NCBI RefSeq assembly: GCF_014203605.1
Contig: NZ_JACHJJ010000011.1
Coordinates: 181,967 to 245,966 of the forward strand
From: Thiemannella venezuelensis
Lineage (GTDB): Bacteria > Actinomycetota > Actinomycetes > Streptosporangiales > Streptosporangiaceae
Reading direction: 5' to 3'
DNA length: 64,000 nucleotides
Part shown: piece after piece, positions 53,513 through 64,000 of the stretch
Position numbering within the stretch: the first letter of the stretch is position 1
Layout of the letters: each line of letters opens with the position of its first letter
The notes under the pieces: model-generated
What the model saw: the letters and a program-made list of their open reading frames with translations, nothing else
What the model was told of the DNA's origin: nothing
Database searches by the model: none
Position numbers and translations under genes: made by a program

Positions 53513-56022
53513 TGCCCCGCCTGATGCCCCGCCGGATCTCCGATCTGCTCTGCGGCCGGCGCACGAAGTGGCTGGTGCTGGCCGTCTGGCTGATCGTCGT
53601 CGTCATCGCCGGCTCCTTCGCCGGCCGGCTGGAGTCGGTGCAGAAGGACGACATCGCCGCCTACCTGCCGGGCAGCGCCGACTCCGCCCAGGCGGTCAAG
53701 CGCATCCTCGGCATGCAGGGGGAGAACCTCTCCCCGGCGACGATCGTCTACGAGCGGCGCGGCGGCGTCACCCGGGCCGACGAGGACGAGATCGCCCGGG
53801 ACATGAAGGAGTTCGCGCGGATCGAGGGCGTGGTCGCCGAGCTGCCCACGCCCACCGGGGGCAGGACCTTCGACCGCGACGACCTGGACCGGGAGCTGGA
53901 GCCGTACCGCGACGCGAAGGGGAACCTGCCCGACCAGCTGCGGGCCGTGGAGGAGAAGCTCAGGATCCCCAAGCTGACCAAGACGATCAAACTGCTCGTC
54001 GCGCAGCGCGCCAAGGACGGCGAGGCCGTCCAGGTCGTGGTCATCGTCAAGGACCACGGCGGACGGGAGACGGCCCAGATCATCGACCGGGTACGGCGGG
54101 TCCTCGACACCGGGCGCCCGGCCGGGCTGGCCGCGCACATCACCGGCATGGTCGGCTTCCAGGCCGACGCGCTGGCGGTCTTCTCCACCGTGGACACCGA
54201 CCTGCTGCTGGCCGCGATGGGCGTGGCGGTGGTCGTACTGCTGATCACCTACCGCAGCGCCGTCCTGTGGCTGTTCCCGCTCGGCATCGTGCTGGTCGGG
54301 CTGACGGTCGCGATGGGGGTGAACTACGGCCTGGCGGCCGCCGGAGTGATCACGGTCAGCAGTGTCGCGGTCTCCCTGCTCATGGTCCTGGTGATCGGCG
54401 CGGGCACCGACTACGCGCTGCTGCTCGTCGCCCGCTACCGGGAGGAACTGCGGCGGCACGCCGACCGGCACGAGGCGATGGCGGTCGCGCTGCGCCGGGC
54501 CGGGCCCGCGGTGGTGGCCAGCGCGGCGACCGTGGTGGCCGGGCTGCTCTGCCTGGTGGTGGCCGAGCTCAACTCCACCAAGGGGCTGGGGCCGGTCTCG
54601 GCGGTCGGCGTGACGAGCGCGATGCTCGCGATGATGACGCTGCTCCCGGCGGTCATGGTGGTCTTCGGGCGGTGGGTGTTCTGGCCGGTGGTCCCGCGCT
54701 ACGACCCGTACGCGGACGAGCCGGCCGAGCAGCCCCCGGGCGCCGGGAGCACCGCCGCCGGGAACGGGACCCGGGCCGCCGGAGCCCGGCGGGCGGGGGG
54801 CGCGGGGCGCGGGACGGCGGGGACCGGCGGCACCGGGACGGGAGCCGCCGGGACAGGGGCGTGGGGAGCCCTGGGCCGCCGGATCGCGAGGAACCCCCGG
54901 CTGGTGTGGATCGTCACCTTCGCCGCGCTGGCGGCGTGCGCGACCGGGCTGGCCGCCTACCGGGAGGGCGGGCTGGACAACGCCGACGTCTTCCTGAACC
55001 GGCCGGACTCGGTCGTCGGGCAGGAGGTCGCCGCCCGGCACTTCCCGGCCGCGGCGGCCGACCCGGTCCAGGTGGTCACCACCGAGCAGTACGTCAAGGA
55101 CGTGATCGTGGACACCGCCCAGCGCCCCGAGGTCACCGCGATCTCGCTGGGCGCCGCGGGCAACGGCGACATCCTGCTCAACGTGACCGTGCGCGCGGCC
55201 GACGGGGAGGAGTCCGAGCGCCAGGAGGTGATGGCCCTGCGCGACCGGCTGCGCGCCGTGGCGGCCCCGGACGTGAACGTGGGCGGGAACGTGGCGCTCA
55301 TCGCCGACCTGGAGCGGGGCGCGGAGCGGGACCGCGAAGTGATCATCCCGCTGGTGCTGCTCGTGGTCTTCGCGGTGCTGGCCCTGCTGCTGCGCTCCCT
55401 GGTCGCGCCGCTGCTGCTGCTGGCGACCGTGGTGGTGTCGTTCCTGGCCACACTGGGCATCAGCGCGCTGGCCTTCACCCACCTGTTCGGCTTCGCCGGG
55501 GTGGACCAGGGGTTCGTGCTGCTGGTCTTCGTCTTCCTGGTGGCGCTCGGCGTCGACTACAACATCTTCCTGATGCACCGGGTGCGCGAGGAGGCGCACC
55601 GGCACAGTACGGCGCGCGCCGCGATCCTCGGCCTGGAGGCGACCGGCGGGGTGATCACCTCGGCCGGGGTGGTGCTGGCGGGCACCTTCGCGGTGCTCGT
55701 GGTGCTGCCGCTCTCCCAGACCGTGCAGATCGCCTTCTCGGTGGCGGTGGGCGTGCTCCTCGACACGATGATCGTCCGTTCGGTGCTGGTCACCGCGCTG
55801 ACCCTGGACGTGGGCGACGCCATCTGGTGGCCGGGCCGGCTGGCCAGAGGCTTCCGCTGGTGGCGCGGGGGCAACCCGCTCGCCCGGTTCCGGAGCTCGC
55901 GGGTGCGGCCCCAGGTCATGCTCAGGCCGCGGCGCCTGGTCCGCCCGCGCGTGACGCTCAGATCCGGCCCCGTCATCTTGGGAAAACGCGAAAAAAGGGA
56001 GGGGGAGTTTAGCGGTAAGTGA
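53512..56022 (+). CDS. MMPL/RND-family transporter
   Basis: An 836-residue membrane protein in two MMPL repeats. Each half has one helix (LVLAVWLIVVVIAGSFAGRL in the first), a large outer loop, and a five-helix bundle with the conserved GAGTDYALLLVARYREE in the first and ALGVDYNIFLMHRVREEAH in the second. A Gly/Ala-rich cytoplasmic linker joins them near residues 405-450. Such proteins export lipids and lipopeptides using the proton gradient. It sits between the ACP and NRPS genes, so it likely exports the lipopeptide or an acyl intermediate. Confidence 0.9.
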   Translation: MPRLMPRRISDLLCGRRTKWLVLAVWLIVVVIAGSFAGRLESVQKDDIAAYLPGSADSAQAVKRILGMQGENLSPATIVYERRGGVTRADEDEIARDMKEFARIEGVVAELPTPTGGRTFDRDDLDRELEPYRDAKGNLPDQLRAVEEKLRIPKLTKTIKLLVAQRAKDGEAVQVVVIVKDHGGRETAQIIDRVRRVLDTGRPAGLAAHITGMVGFQADALAVFSTVDTDLLLAAMGVAVVVLLITYRSAVLWLFPLGIVLVGLTVAMGVNYGLAAAGVITVSSVAVSLLMVLVIGAGTDYALLLVARYREELRRHADRHEAMAVALRRAGPAVVASAATVVAGLLCLVVAELNSTKGLGPVSAVGVTSAMLAMMTLLPAVMVVFGRWVFWPVVPRYDPYADEPAEQPPGAGSTAAGNGTRAAGARRAGGAGRGTAGTGGTGTGAAGTGAWGALGRRIARNPRLVWIVTFAALAACATGLAAYREGGLDNADVFLNRPDSVVGQEVAARHFPAAAADPVQVVTTEQYVKDVIVDTAQRPEVTAISLGAAGNGDILLNVTVRAADGEESERQEVMALRDRLRAVAAPDVNVGGNVALIADLERGAERDREVIIPLVLLVVFAVLALLLRSLVAPLLLLATVVVSFLATLGISALAFTHLFGFAGVDQGFVLLVFVFLVALGVDYNIFLMHRVREEAHRHSTARAAILGLEATGGVITSAGVVLAGTFAVLVVLPLSQTVQIAFSVAVGVLLDTMIVRSVLVTALTLDVGDAIWWPGRLARGFRWWRGGNPLARFRSSRVRPQVMLRPRRLVRPRVTLRSGPVILGKREKREGEFSGK

Positions 56023-56041
56023 TAGTCCGGATTATTGCGAG

Positions 56042-56063
56042 GTAGATCACACCTGTGATTTAC
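56042..56063. promoter_or_regulatory. Dyad upstream of the NRPS gene
   Basis: A perfect 14-bp core ATCACACCTGTGAT (56046-56059) extends to a 22-bp dyad with one mismatched pair. It lies in an AT-richer gap of 145 bases between the transporter stop and the NRPS start. The core resembles a CRP/FNR-type or GntR-type operator; the regulator is unknown. Confidence 0.55.
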
Positions 56064-56167
56064 TTCCGAGTAACAAATGGTGGGCAGGTCCTCGCACACA
56101 ATGCGTTTCTGCCCTCGCGAGGTGCTGATACGCACCCATCAGGCATTTTCAGGCCCAGGTGGAAAGC

Positions 56168-59100
56168 GTGGCGACGGTGCACATTCCGAATTCCTTCCTG
56201 CCATTGTCCGCGGCGCAGAGTGGAATTTGGCGGGCCCAGCGGCTGGCTCCCGGAGACCCGATCCACATCGCCCAGTACATCGAGGTGTCGGGACCGGTGG
56301 ACCCGGAGGTCTTCGCCGCGGCGGTACGGCGGGCGGCCCGCGAGGCGGACGCCGTCCACCTGCGGATCGTCGAGGACGGGGGGTCCGGGGACGGGGGGCA
56401 GGTCGTCGAGGTGCGGGAGCTGGAGTGCCCGTTCCTCGACCTCGGGGACGAGCGGGCCGCCCTGAAGTGGATGCGGGACGAGCTGAACTCGCCCTTCTCC
56501 CCCGGGAAGCTGGTCGCCACCGCGCTGCTCAGGGTCGCCGACGACCGGTATCTCTGGTACCTCCGCTGCCACCACGTGATCATGGACGGCTACAGCGGGC
56601 CGATGATCGCCCAGCGCCTGGCCGAGGTGTACACCGCGCTGGCCGAGGGCCGCGACCCGGAGCCGGGCGGTCTGGGCTCGCTGGCGACCCTGCTGGAGGA
56701 GGACGCCGCCTACCGCGCCTCCGCCCGCCACCAGGCCGACCGCCGCTACTGGCTGGAGCGGCTCGACGGGCTCCCCGACACCACCCGCGGCACGCTCGCC
56801 CGGAGCGGACCCGGCGACATGGTGGCTCGGAGCGGACCCGGCGACATGGTGGCTCGGAGCGGTCCCGGCGACGCCATGCCCACCTCCCGGTTCCACCGCC
56901 GGAGCGCCCGGCTCGGGGAGGCCGAGGCCGCCGCCCTGACCGAGGCGGCGCTCGCCCGGGGCACCGCCGTCTCCGGGCTGATGATCGCCGCCGTCGCCGC
57001 CTTCGTGGCCCGGCTCGGCGGGGTGCAGGAGGTGGTCCTCGGGCTGGCGGTCACCGCCAGGACCACGCCGGCCGCCCGCCGTACCCCCGGCATGCTCTCC
57101 AACGTGCTCCCGCTCCGCCTCGCCGTACGGCCGGAGACCACCCTCGGCGAGCTGGTCGGGCAGGTCACCCGGGAGGTCGGGCGGCTGCTGGTACACCAGC
57201 GCTACCGCTACGAGGACCTCCGGCGCGAGGTGCGCGGCAGGCTGTTCGGGCCGGTGGTCAACATCATGCGGTTCGACTACGACCTGAAGTTCGCCGGGCA
57301 CGCCGCCACCGCGCACGCGCTGGCCACCGGCCCGGTCGAGGACCTGTCGATCAACCTCTACGACGGCTCCGACGGCCGCGGCGTGCGGATCGACTTCGAC
57401 GGCCATCCCGACCTGTACGGCGAGGCCGAGCTGGCCGACCACCACGACCGGTTCCTGCGCTTCCTCGCCCGGGTCGCCAAGGCGGGGCCGGACCACCGGG
57501 TCGGCGCGATCGAGCTGCTCGACGAGGCCGAGCGCACCCTCCTGGCCGAGTGGGGCTCCGCCCCGCGCGACGTGCCGGCCGGCACCGCCGTGGACCTGTT
57601 CGAGGAGCGGGTACGGGTCGCGCCCGGAGCCGTCGCGGTGGCCGCCGGGGAGACCGGGATCACCTACGCGGAGCTGAACGCCCGCGCCAACCGGCTCGCG
57701 CACCACCTGATCGCCCGGGGCGCGGGCCCGGACCGCTACGTCGGGCTGTCGGTCCCGCGCTCGCCCGACATGGTCGTGGCGCTCCTCGCCATCCTGAAGT
57801 CCGGGGCCGCCTACCTGCCGCTCGACCCCGAGCATCCCGCCGGACGGCTGGCGGTGATGCTCGCCGACGCGGCCCCGCCGATCGTGGTCGCGGGCGGCGG
57901 GACCGCCGCGGTGATGGAGGAGATCCGGCGGGCCGGAGGCGGCGGCGCACCCGGCCCGGAGACCGGGCGGGACGGTGACGCGTCCGGCCCGGCGCCGGCG
58001 CGGGACGGCACCGGGTCCGGCCCGGAGATCGTCGACCTGGACGTCTGGGACGGCGGCGGCCTGCCCGCCACCGATCCCGCGGTCCCGATCCTGCCCGGCC
58101 ATCCCGCCTACGTCGTCTACACCTCCGGCTCCACCGGCCGCCCCAAGGGCGTGGTGGTCACCCACGCGGGCCTGCCCGCCTTCGCCAGGACCGAGATCGA
58201 CCGGTACGCGGTCACCCCCGACGCGAGAGTCCTGCAGTTCGCCTCGATCGGGTTCGACGGGGCGGTGCTGGAGTGGCTGATGGCCCTCTCCTCCGGCGCG
58301 GCCCTCGTGCTCGCGCCCACCGGCGTGTACGGCGGCGAGCCGCTCGGCCGGTTCCTCGCCGGGGCGCGGGTCACGCACGCGTTCGTCACGCCCGCGGCGC
58401 TGGCCACGGTCCCGGAGACGGCCCTGCCCGAGCTGCGCACGCTGCTGGTCGGAGGCGAGGCCTGCCGTCCCGAACTGGTCCGGCGCTGGGCCGCCGGCCG
58501 ACGGATGATCAACGTGTACGGGCCGACCGAGACCACCGTCGTGGTCACCACCAGCGACCCGCTGACCTCGCCCGCCGACCTCCCGATCGGCCGCCCCGTC
58601 TACGACACCCGCCTGTACGTCCTGGATGCGGGGCTGCGCCCGGTCCCGCCCGGCGGCACCGGCGAGCTCTACGTCGCCGGGCCCGGCGTGGCCCGCGGGT
58701 ACCTGAACCGGCCCGGCCTGACCGCCGAGCGGTTCGTCGCCGACCCGTTCACCCCGGGCGGGCGCATGTACCGCACCGGCGACCTGGTCCGGTGGCGCGC
58801 CGACGGCCAGCTCGCGTACCTGGACCGGGCCGACCGGCAGGTCAAGATCCGGGGCTTCCGGATCGAGCTGGGCGAGATCGAGGCGGTGCTCGCCGCCTGC
58901 CCCGGGGTGGAGCAGGCCGCGGTGCTGGCCCGCGACGACCGGCCGGGGGACCGGCGGCTGGTCGCCTACGTCGTCCCCACCGCGCCTGCGGCGCCCACCG
59001 CGCCTGCGGCGCCCACCGCGCCCACCGCGCCCACCGCGCCCGTCACGCCCGGCGCCGGGTCCGCCGCACCCGCCGCGGGCGCCGGCGCTCCGGTCACCCC

Positions 59101-62100
59101 GGACGGGCTGCGGGCCTTCGCCCGGCGGTCGCTGCCGGAGTACATGGTGCCGGGCGCCGTCGTCGTCCTCGACGCGCTCCCGCTGAACTCCAACGGCAAG
59201 CTCGACCGGCACGCGCTGCCCGCGCCCGACCGGGAGAGCGGGGGAAGGGAACCCGACGGGGAGCGGGAGCGGCTGCTGTGCGCGCTCTTCGCCGAGGTGC
59301 TCGGCCTGGACCGGGCAGGCGCCGACGACGGCTTCTTCGACCTGGGCGGTGACAGCATCGTCGCGATCCAGCTCGTCGCCAGGGCCCGCGAGGCAGGACT
59401 CGCGATCACGCCGAAGCAGGTGTTCCAGCACCAGACCCCCGAGGCCCTCGCGCTCGCCGCCCAGGAGGCCGCCGGGGCCGCAGGGGCCGCCGGCGCGGAC
59501 GACGACGGGGTGGGGCCGGTCCCGGCGACCCCGATCGTCGAGTGGCTGGCGGAGGCGGGCGGGCCGGTCGCCGGGTTCTGCCAGAGCGTGACGCTCCGGG
59601 TGCCTCCGGAGCTGGGCCTCGGCCGCCTGGCGGACGCCCTGCAGGCCGTACTGGACCACCACGACGCACTCCGCATGAGAGTGGGGGGCGGTACGCCGGA
59701 GGAGGCCCCGGGCGGGGCGGCGGACGCCGCCGGCGGATGGCACACGAGACTGGAGATCATGCCGCCCGGATCGGTCCGGGCGGCGGAATGCGTGCGGCGC
59801 GTCGAGGCCGGGTGCGGCGCGGGCGCGACGGGACCGTCCGGGAGGGAACCCGCCGAGGCCGGACCGTCCGGGACGGGGCCGTCGGAGGCGGGACTGCGCG
59901 CGGCGGCCGAGGAGCAGCTCGCCCTGGCCCGGGCGGAGCTGGACCCGGCTGCCGGTGCGATGGTCAGAGCCGTCTGGCTGGACGCGGGCCCGGCGTGCTC
60001 GGGCCGCCTCCTGCTCGTCCTCCACCACCTGGTCGTCGACGGCGTCTCCTGGCGCGTCCTGCTGCCCGACCTGTTCGCCGCCTGGTCCGCCGCCGTGGAG
60101 GGCCGTCCCGCGGCGCTCGCCCCGGTGGGCACCTCCTTCCGCGCCTGGGCGCGCCACCTGCGGGCCGAGGCCCGCACCAGGGCTCCGGAACTCGCCGCCT
60201 GGACCGCCCTCCTCGCCGCCGACGGCGGCACCGTGATCCCGGGCGGGAGCAGGGACGCCGTCCCCGGACGGTGGGGGACGTGGGGAGAGCGGCGGGAGCT
60301 GGTCGTGGAGCTCGCGGCGGAGGTCACCGGCCCGCTGCTGGGCAGGGTCGCCGCGGCGTTCCGCGGGCGGGCCGACGACGTGCTGCTCGCCGGGCTCGCG
60401 GCGGCCGTCGCGCGGCGGGGCGGGCGGGACGTGCTCGTCGACCTGGAGGGGCACGGCCGCCGGGACGACCTGCTCCCCGGCGCGGACCTGTCCAGGACCG
60501 TCGGCTGGTTCACCGGCATGCACCCGGCCAGGATCGACGCGGGCGAGCTCGACTGGGCGGACCTGTGCGCGGGCGGGCCCGCGGCGGGAGAGGCCGTCAA
60601 GCGGGTCAAGGAGCAGTTGCGCGCCCTGCCCGACCCGCTGGGCTACGGCCTGCTGCGCCACCTCGACCCCGAGGCGGGGCCGGTGCTCGCCGCGCTCCCC
60701 CAGGCGGAGATCGGCTTCAACTACCTCGGCCGGGTCGCCGTCTCGGGCGGGGACTGGGAGCCGGCCGACGGCGGCCTGTCCGGCGGGCAGGACGCCGGGG
60801 CGCCGCTCCGGCACGGCATCCAGATCGACGCCCTCGCCCTCGGCGACACCCTCCGCGCCACCTGGACCTGGTCCGGGGCCGCCTACCCGGACGAGGAGAT
60901 CGCCGCCCTGGCCACCGCGTGGGCCGAGGCGCTCACCGGCATCTCCCGGCACACCGGGGGCGGGCTCACCCCCTCCGACGTGCTCGCCCCGCTGGCCCAG
61001 CGCGACCTCGACGACCTGGCAGGCCCCCAGGGCGCCGGCGCCGCCGGGGACGACGGCGATCCGGGCGCGTCCGGCGGCCCCGACCGGGACCTCCAGGACG
61101 TCTGGCCGCTCGCCCCGCTCCAGCGCGGCCTGTACTTCCACTCCCTGCTCGACGTGGACGTCTACACCGCCCAGCTCACCCTCGACCTGGCCGGTCCCCT
61201 CGACGCGGCCCGGCTCCGGCGGGCGGCCGAGCGGCTGGTGCGCAGGCACCCCGTCCTGCGCGCCTCCTTCCGCCTTCTCGACGACCCCGTCCAGCTCGTG
61301 CATCGCCGGGTCGAGGTCCCCTGGCGGGAGGTCTCCGGCGGGGATCCCGACGCCGTGGCGGCCGAGGAGCGGGCCCGCCGGTTCGACCTGGCCCGGCCGC
61401 CGCTGCTCCGGTTCGCCCTGGTACGGCTCGCACCGGACCGGCACCGGCTGGTCCTCACCAACCACCACATCCTGCTCGACGGCTGGTCCACCCCCCTCCT
61501 GGCCGCCGAACTGCTCACCCTCTACGCGGAGGGAGAGGCGGAACCCGCCCCGCCGTACCGCGACTACCTGGCCTGGCTCAACCGGCAGGACCGCGCGGCG
61601 GCGCGGGAGGCGTGGGACCGGGCCCTCGACGGCGTGGACGAGCCGACCCTCGTCGCCCCCCAGGCACCCGCCGTGCCCGTCGCGCCCGCCCGGGTCACCG
61701 CCGAGCTCGACCCCGCCCTGACCGCGGCCCTCGGCACGCTGGCCCGCGACTGCTCCACCACCCTGAACACGGTCCTGCAGGCCGCCTTCGGCCTGCTGCT
61801 GGCCCAGCTCACAGGCCGCGACGACGTCGTCTTCGGCGGCACCGTCTCCGGCCGCCCGGCCGAGCTGCCCGGCGTGGAGCGCATGGTCGGCCTGTTCATC
61901 AACACCCTGCCGGTCCGGGTACGGCTCCAGCCCGGAGAGGAGGTCGGCGAACTGCTGCGCAGGCTCCGCGACGAGCAGGCCGAGCTGCTGCCCCACCACC
62001 ACCTCGGCCTGACCGAGATCCACCGCGGCGCGCTGTTCGACACGCTGCTGGTGATGGAGAACTACCCCCTCGACCCGCGCACCGCGATCGGCGACCTGAC

Positions 62101-64000
62101 GCTGACCGCCGCCGACGTGGCCGACGCCACCCACTACCCGGTCACGCTGCTGGCGATCCCCGGGGAGCGGCTCCGCTTCCGCCTGCAGTACCGGCCGGAC
62201 GTGTTCACCGAGGCGGAGGCCGTACGGCTGCTCGACCGCCTCCGGCACGTGCTCGCCGCCCTCGCCGGGGAGACCGGGGCACGGCCGGGCGGAGAGGCCG
62301 CGCCGGAGGGCGCGACCGCACCGGAGAGGGCGGCGCGGGGGAGCAGGACCGTCGGCGGGCTCGACGCGCTCCCCGCCGCCGAGCGCGACCTCGTCCTGCA
62401 CGCGTGGAACGAGACGGCGGCGGCCGTACCCGACGTGACGCTGATGGACCTGTTCGAGGTGCAGGCCGCCCGCACGCCGGACGCGACGGCGCTGGTGTTC
62501 GAGGGCGCCGAGCTGAGCTACGCCGAGCTGAACGCCCGCGCCAACCGGCTGTCCCGGCTCCTGGCCGAGCGCGGCGTCGGGCCCGGGCGGATCGCCGCCC
62601 TGATGCTGCCCCGATCGGCGGACCTGCTCGTCGCGATGTACGCCGTGGTCAAGGCGGGCGGCGCCTACCTGCCGATCGACCCCGGCCTGCCGGAGGCGCG
62701 CGTCCAGGCGATGCTCGGCGACGCCCTGCCCGCCGTGGTGATCGACCCCCTCTGGCTGGCCACCGCCGACCCGTCCGGCCGCTCGCCGGAGAACCCGGAC
62801 CTGCGGCCCGCACCGGACGACCCCGCCTACGTGATCTACACCTCCGGCTCGACCGGACGGCCCAAGGGCGTCGTCGTCTCCCACCGCGCGATCGTCAACC
62901 GCCTGCTCTGGGCGCAGGCGGAGTACGGCCTGCGCGCCGACGACCGGGTCCTGCAGAAGACCCCGGCCGGGTTCGACGTCTCGGTCTGGGAGTTCTTCTG
63001 GCCGCTCCAGACCGGCGCCGCCCTGGTCATCGCCAGGCCCGACGGACACCGCGACCCGGTCTACCTCGCCGGGCTCATCCGGGACGAGGCCGTCACCACC
63101 GTGCACTTCGTCCCGTCCATGCTGGCCGTCTTCCTCGCCGAGAACCCGGAACCGGGATCCCTGCGCCGCGTCCTGTGCAGCGGCGAGGCGCTCCCGCTCG
63201 ACCTCGCCGAGCAGGCGGCCACCCGGCTCGGCGTGCCGGTGCACAACCTCTACGGCCCGACCGAGGCCGCGGTGGACGTCACCTTCTGGGAGCACCGCCC
63301 CGAGCCGGGCGCGGTGTCCGTCCCGATCGGCCGCCCGGTCTGGAACACCCGGGTGTATGTGCTGGACGGGTGGTTGCGTCCGGTGCCGGTGGGGGTGGCG
63401 GGGGAGTTGTATCTGGCGGGTCCGCAGTTGGCGCGGGGGTATCTGGGGCGGGCGGGGTTGTCGGCGGAGCGGTTCGTGGCGTGTCCGTTCGGTGGGTCGG
63501 GGGAGCGGATGTATCGGACCGGGGATCTGGTGCGGTGGCGTGGGGACGGGGTGCTGGAGTATCTGGGGCGGACGGATCAGCAGGTGAAGGTGCGGGGGTT
63601 TCGGATCGAGCCGGGGGAGGTCGAGGCGGTGGTGGGTCGGCATCCGGGGGTGTCGGCGGTGGCGGTGGTGGTGCGGGAGGATCGGCCGGGTGATCGGCGG
63701 CTGGTGGCGTATGTGGTGGGGGTTCCGGACGCGGGCCGTGCGGCGGCGCCGGGAGCGACGGCGGGCGGAGCGGTGTCGTCCCCGGGAGCGGGGGCGCCGT
63801 CTGCGGAGGAGGTTCGGGCGCTGGTGCGGGGGGTGTTGCCGGAGTACATGGTGCCGTCGGCGGTGGTGGTGCTCGATGAGTTGCCGGTGACGCGGAACGG
63901 GAAGTTGGATCGGGCGGCGTTGCCCGCGCCGGGGGCTGCTGTGTCGGGGCGGGGGCCGCGGACGCCGGTGGAGGAGATCTTGTGTGGTCTCTATGCGGAT
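56168..64000 (+). CDS. Lipopeptide NRPS, C-A-T-E-C-A-(T), incomplete at the window end
   Basis: At least 2611 residues, open to the last base. Module 1: a starter-like C domain ([18 protein letters not shown] at 135-141), an A domain ([41 protein letters not shown]), a T domain with Ser1063 in LGGDSI, and an E domain ([10 protein letters not shown] near 1286, EGHGR near 1427, FNYLGR). Module 2: a C domain (HHILLDG at 1766, likely D-to-L type) and an A domain ending [10 protein letters not shown] near 2576, then the start of a T domain. Specificity residues read by eye are DGLFLGVVVK (aliphatic, Ile-like) and DVWHLSLVDK (Ser). GTG 56168 is the chosen start, with GTG 56159 as alternative. Confidence 0.93.
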   Translation, partial: MATVHIPNSFLPLSAAQSGIWRAQRLAPGDPIHIAQYIEVSGPVDPEVFAAAVRRAAREADAVHLRIVEDGGSGDGGQVVEVRELECPFLDLGDERAALKWMRDELNSPFSPGKLVATALLRVADDRYLWYLRCHHVIMDGYSGPMIAQRLAEVYTALAEGRDPEPGGLGSLATLLEEDAAYRASARHQADRRYWLERLDGLPDTTRGTLARSGPGDMVARSGPGDMVARSGPGDAMPTSRFHRRSARLGEAEAAALTEAALARGTAVSGLMIAAVAAFVARLGGVQEVVLGLAVTARTTPAARRTPGMLSNVLPLRLAVRPETTLGELVGQVTREVGRLLVHQRYRYEDLRREVRGRLFGPVVNIMRFDYDLKFAGHAATAHALATGPVEDLSINLYDGSDGRGVRIDFDGHPDLYGEAELADHHDRFLRFLARVAKAGPDHRVGAIELLDEAERTLLAEWGSAPRDVPAGTAVDLFEERVRVAPGAVAVAAGETGITYAELNARANRLAHHLIARGAGPDRYVGLSVPRSPDMVVALLAILKSGAAYLPLDPEHPAGRLAVMLADAAPPIVVAGGGTAAVMEEIRRAGGGGAPGPETGRDGDASGPAPARDGTGSGPEIVDLDVWDGGGLPATDPAVPILPGHPAYVVYTSGSTGRPKGVVVTHAGLPAFARTEIDRYAVTPDARVLQFASIGFDGAVLEWLMALSSGAALVLAPTGVYGGEPLGRFLAGARVTHAFVTPAALATVPETALPELRTLLVGGEACRPELVRRWAAGRRMINVYGPTETTVVVTTSDPLTSPADLPIGRPVYDTRLYVLDAGLRPVPPGGTGELYVAGPGVARGYLNRPGLTAERFVADPFTPGGRMYRTGDLVRWRADGQLAYLDRADRQVKIRGFRIELGEIEAVLAACPGVEQAAVLARDDRPGDRRLVAYVVPTAPAAPTAPAAPTAPTAPTAPVTPGAGSAAPAAGAGAPVTPDGLRAFARRSLPEYMVPGAVVVLDALPLNSNGKLDRHALPAPDRESGGREPDGERERLLCALFAEVLGLDRAGADDGFFDLGGDSIVAIQLVARAREAGLAITPKQVFQHQTPEALALAAQEAAGAAGAAGADDDGVGPVPATPIVEWLAEAGGPVAGFCQSVTLRVPPELGLGRLADALQAVLDHHDALRMRVGGGTPEEAPGGAADAAGGWHTRLEIMPPGSVRAAECVRRVEAGCGAGATGPSGREPAEAGPSGTGPSEAGLRAAAEEQLALARAELDPAAGAMVRAVWLDAGPACSGRLLLVLHHLVVDGVSWRVLLPDLFAAWSAAVEGRPAALAPVGTSFRAWARHLRAEARTRAPELAAWTALLAADGGTVIPGGSRDAVPGRWGTWGERRELVVELAAEVTGPLLGRVAAAFRGRADDVLLAGLAAAVARRGGRDVLVDLEGHGRRDDLLPGADLSRTVGWFTGMHPARIDAGELDWADLCAGGPAAGEAVKRVKEQLRALPDPLGYGLLRHLDPEAGPVLAALPQAEIGFNYLGRVAVSGGDWEPADGGLSGGQDAGAPLRHGIQIDALALGDTLRATWTWSGAAYPDEEIAALATAWAEALTGISRHTGGGLTPSDVLAPLAQRDLDDLAGPQGAGAAGDDGDPGASGGPDRDLQDVWPLAPLQRGLYFHSLLDVDVYTAQLTLDLAGPLDAARLRRAAERLVRRHPVLRASFRLLDDPVQLVHRRVEVPWREVSGGDPDAVAAEERARRFDLARPPLLRFALVRLAPDRHRLVLTNHHILLDGWSTPLLAAELLTLYAEGEAEPAPPYRDYLAWLNRQDRAAAREAWDRALDGVDEPTLVAPQAPAVPVAPARVTAELDPALTAALGTLARDCSTTLNTVLQAAFGLLLAQLTGRDDVVFGGTVSGRPAELPGVERMVGLFINTLPVRVRLQPGEEVGELLRRLRDEQAELLPHHHLGLTEIHRGALFDTLLVMENYPLDPRTAIGDLTLTAADVADATHYPVTLLAIPGERLRFRLQYRPDVFTEAEAVRLLDRLRHVLAALAGETGARPGGEAAPEGATAPERAARGSRTVGGLDALPAAERDLVLHAWNETAAAVPDVTLMDLFEVQAARTPDATALVFEGAELSYAELNARANRLSRLLAERGVGPGRIAALMLPRSADLLVAMYAVVKAGGAYLPIDPGLPEARVQAMLGDALPAVVIDPLWLATADPSGRSPENPDLRPAPDDPAYVIYTSGSTGRPKGVVVSHRAIVNRLLWAQAEYGLRADDRVLQKTPAGFDVSVWEFFWPLQTGAALVIARPDGHRDPVYLAGLIRDEAVTTVHFVPSMLAVFLAENPEPGSLRRVLCSGEALPLDLAEQAATRLGVPVHNLYGPTEAAVDVTFWEHRPEPGAVSVPIGRPVWNTRVYVLDGWLRPVPVGVAGELYLAGPQLARGYLGRAGLSAERFVACPFGGSGERMYRTGDLVRWRGDGVLEYLGRTDQQVKVRGFRIEPGEVEAVVGRHPGVSAVAVVVREDRPGDRRLVAYVVGVPDAGRAAAPGATAGGAVSSPGAGAPSAEEVRALVRGVLPEYMVPSAVVVLDELPVTRNGKLDRAALPAPGAAVSGRGPRTPVEEILCGLYAD
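56801..56871 (+). repeat. 27-bp in-frame tandem repeat within the first C domain
   Basis: A 27-bp unit beginning CGGAGCGGACCCGGCGACAT occurs at 56801 and 56828, with a partial third copy at 56855. It encodes RSGPGDMVA repeated from residue 212 to 235. Family members lack this insert, so it is probably a recent slippage product in a surface loop. Confidence 0.8.
58980..59045 (+). repeat. Ala/Pro/Thr repeat in the first adenylation domain
   Basis: Short repeats (GCGCCCACC-type units) encode [17 protein letters not shown] in the C-terminal subdomain before the A10 region. The stretch is a flexible low-complexity insertion. Confidence 0.6.

Noticed and set aside
56060..63643. A 2527-codon open frame on the minus strand opposite the NRPS
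   Set aside because: It is a GC-rich shadow of the NRPS, full of Arg, Gly, Pro and His without domain motifs. The plus-strand frame from 56168 has all NRPS core motifs in order.

Overview
This window is very GC-rich, with codon third positions dominated by C and G. Many starts are GTG or TTG, genes overlap by 1-4 bases, and the gene families present (form I CO dehydrogenase, TetR/transporter pairs, CebR box, IdeR/DmdR-type iron box, FAAL-primed NRPS) are typical of actinomycetes. The mix fits a filamentous actinomycete, perhaps of the Streptosporangiales, but the sequence does not settle the genus.

Layout. 133-4323: an MFS exporter and cytochrome bd oxidase (cydAB, minus strand) behind a striking triple dyad, then a small secreted protein. 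4853-8322: a NodB deacetylase lipoprotein, a decayed ATPase gene, and an iron-boxed siderophore-interacting protein followed by a DUF2071 protein. 8388-13825: a coxM-S-L, xdhC-like, coxG cluster whose large subunit carries the form I CO dehydrogenase signature. 13946-19796: an unknown gene, a TetR/ABC exporter locus, DUF998, thymidine kinase and a small membrane protein. 19796-28658: AIM24, hydantoinase/oxoprolinase subunits A and B, a histidine phosphatase, a secreted hydrolase-like protein, and a TetR regulator with a redoxin-like tail. 28720-31026: a winged-helix protein plus a half-length PPDK-like protein. 31102-35581: DUF2975/Xre pair, a LuxR relic, a uridine-kinase-like gene, a CaiB/BaiF CoA-transferase and a carboxyltransferase.

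35583-37750 is an insertion scar. An ECF sigma-factor gene and its anti-sigma-like neighbour, both decayed, are split by an IS200/IS605-type element (about 35996-37488). The element carries an apparently intact TnpB and, divergently, a lone Phd/YefM-type antitoxin gene with a shared 14-bp palindromic promoter. 37820-40539 is a four-gene operon. 40900-43581 holds a GH1 beta-glucosidase with a CebR-like operator inside its 5' coding region, and an aminotransferase. 43640-46932 is a substrate-binding lipoprotein paired with a membrane substrate-binding/VWA protein. 47439-51275 has AhpC, DUF2306 and a DHA2 efflux pump with its TetR regulator.

51414-64000 is the start of a lipopeptide biosynthetic cluster: fatty-acyl-AMP ligase, stand-alone acyl carrier protein, MMPL transporter, and an NRPS that runs off the window (C-A-T-E-C-A-T...). 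The likely logic is that the FAAL loads a fatty acid on the ACP and the first C domain transfers it to an aliphatic residue, which is then epimerised to D. The second module reads as serine by its specificity residues. Near 63354 the NRPS codon usage changes abruptly, suggesting recombination inside the second adenylation domain.
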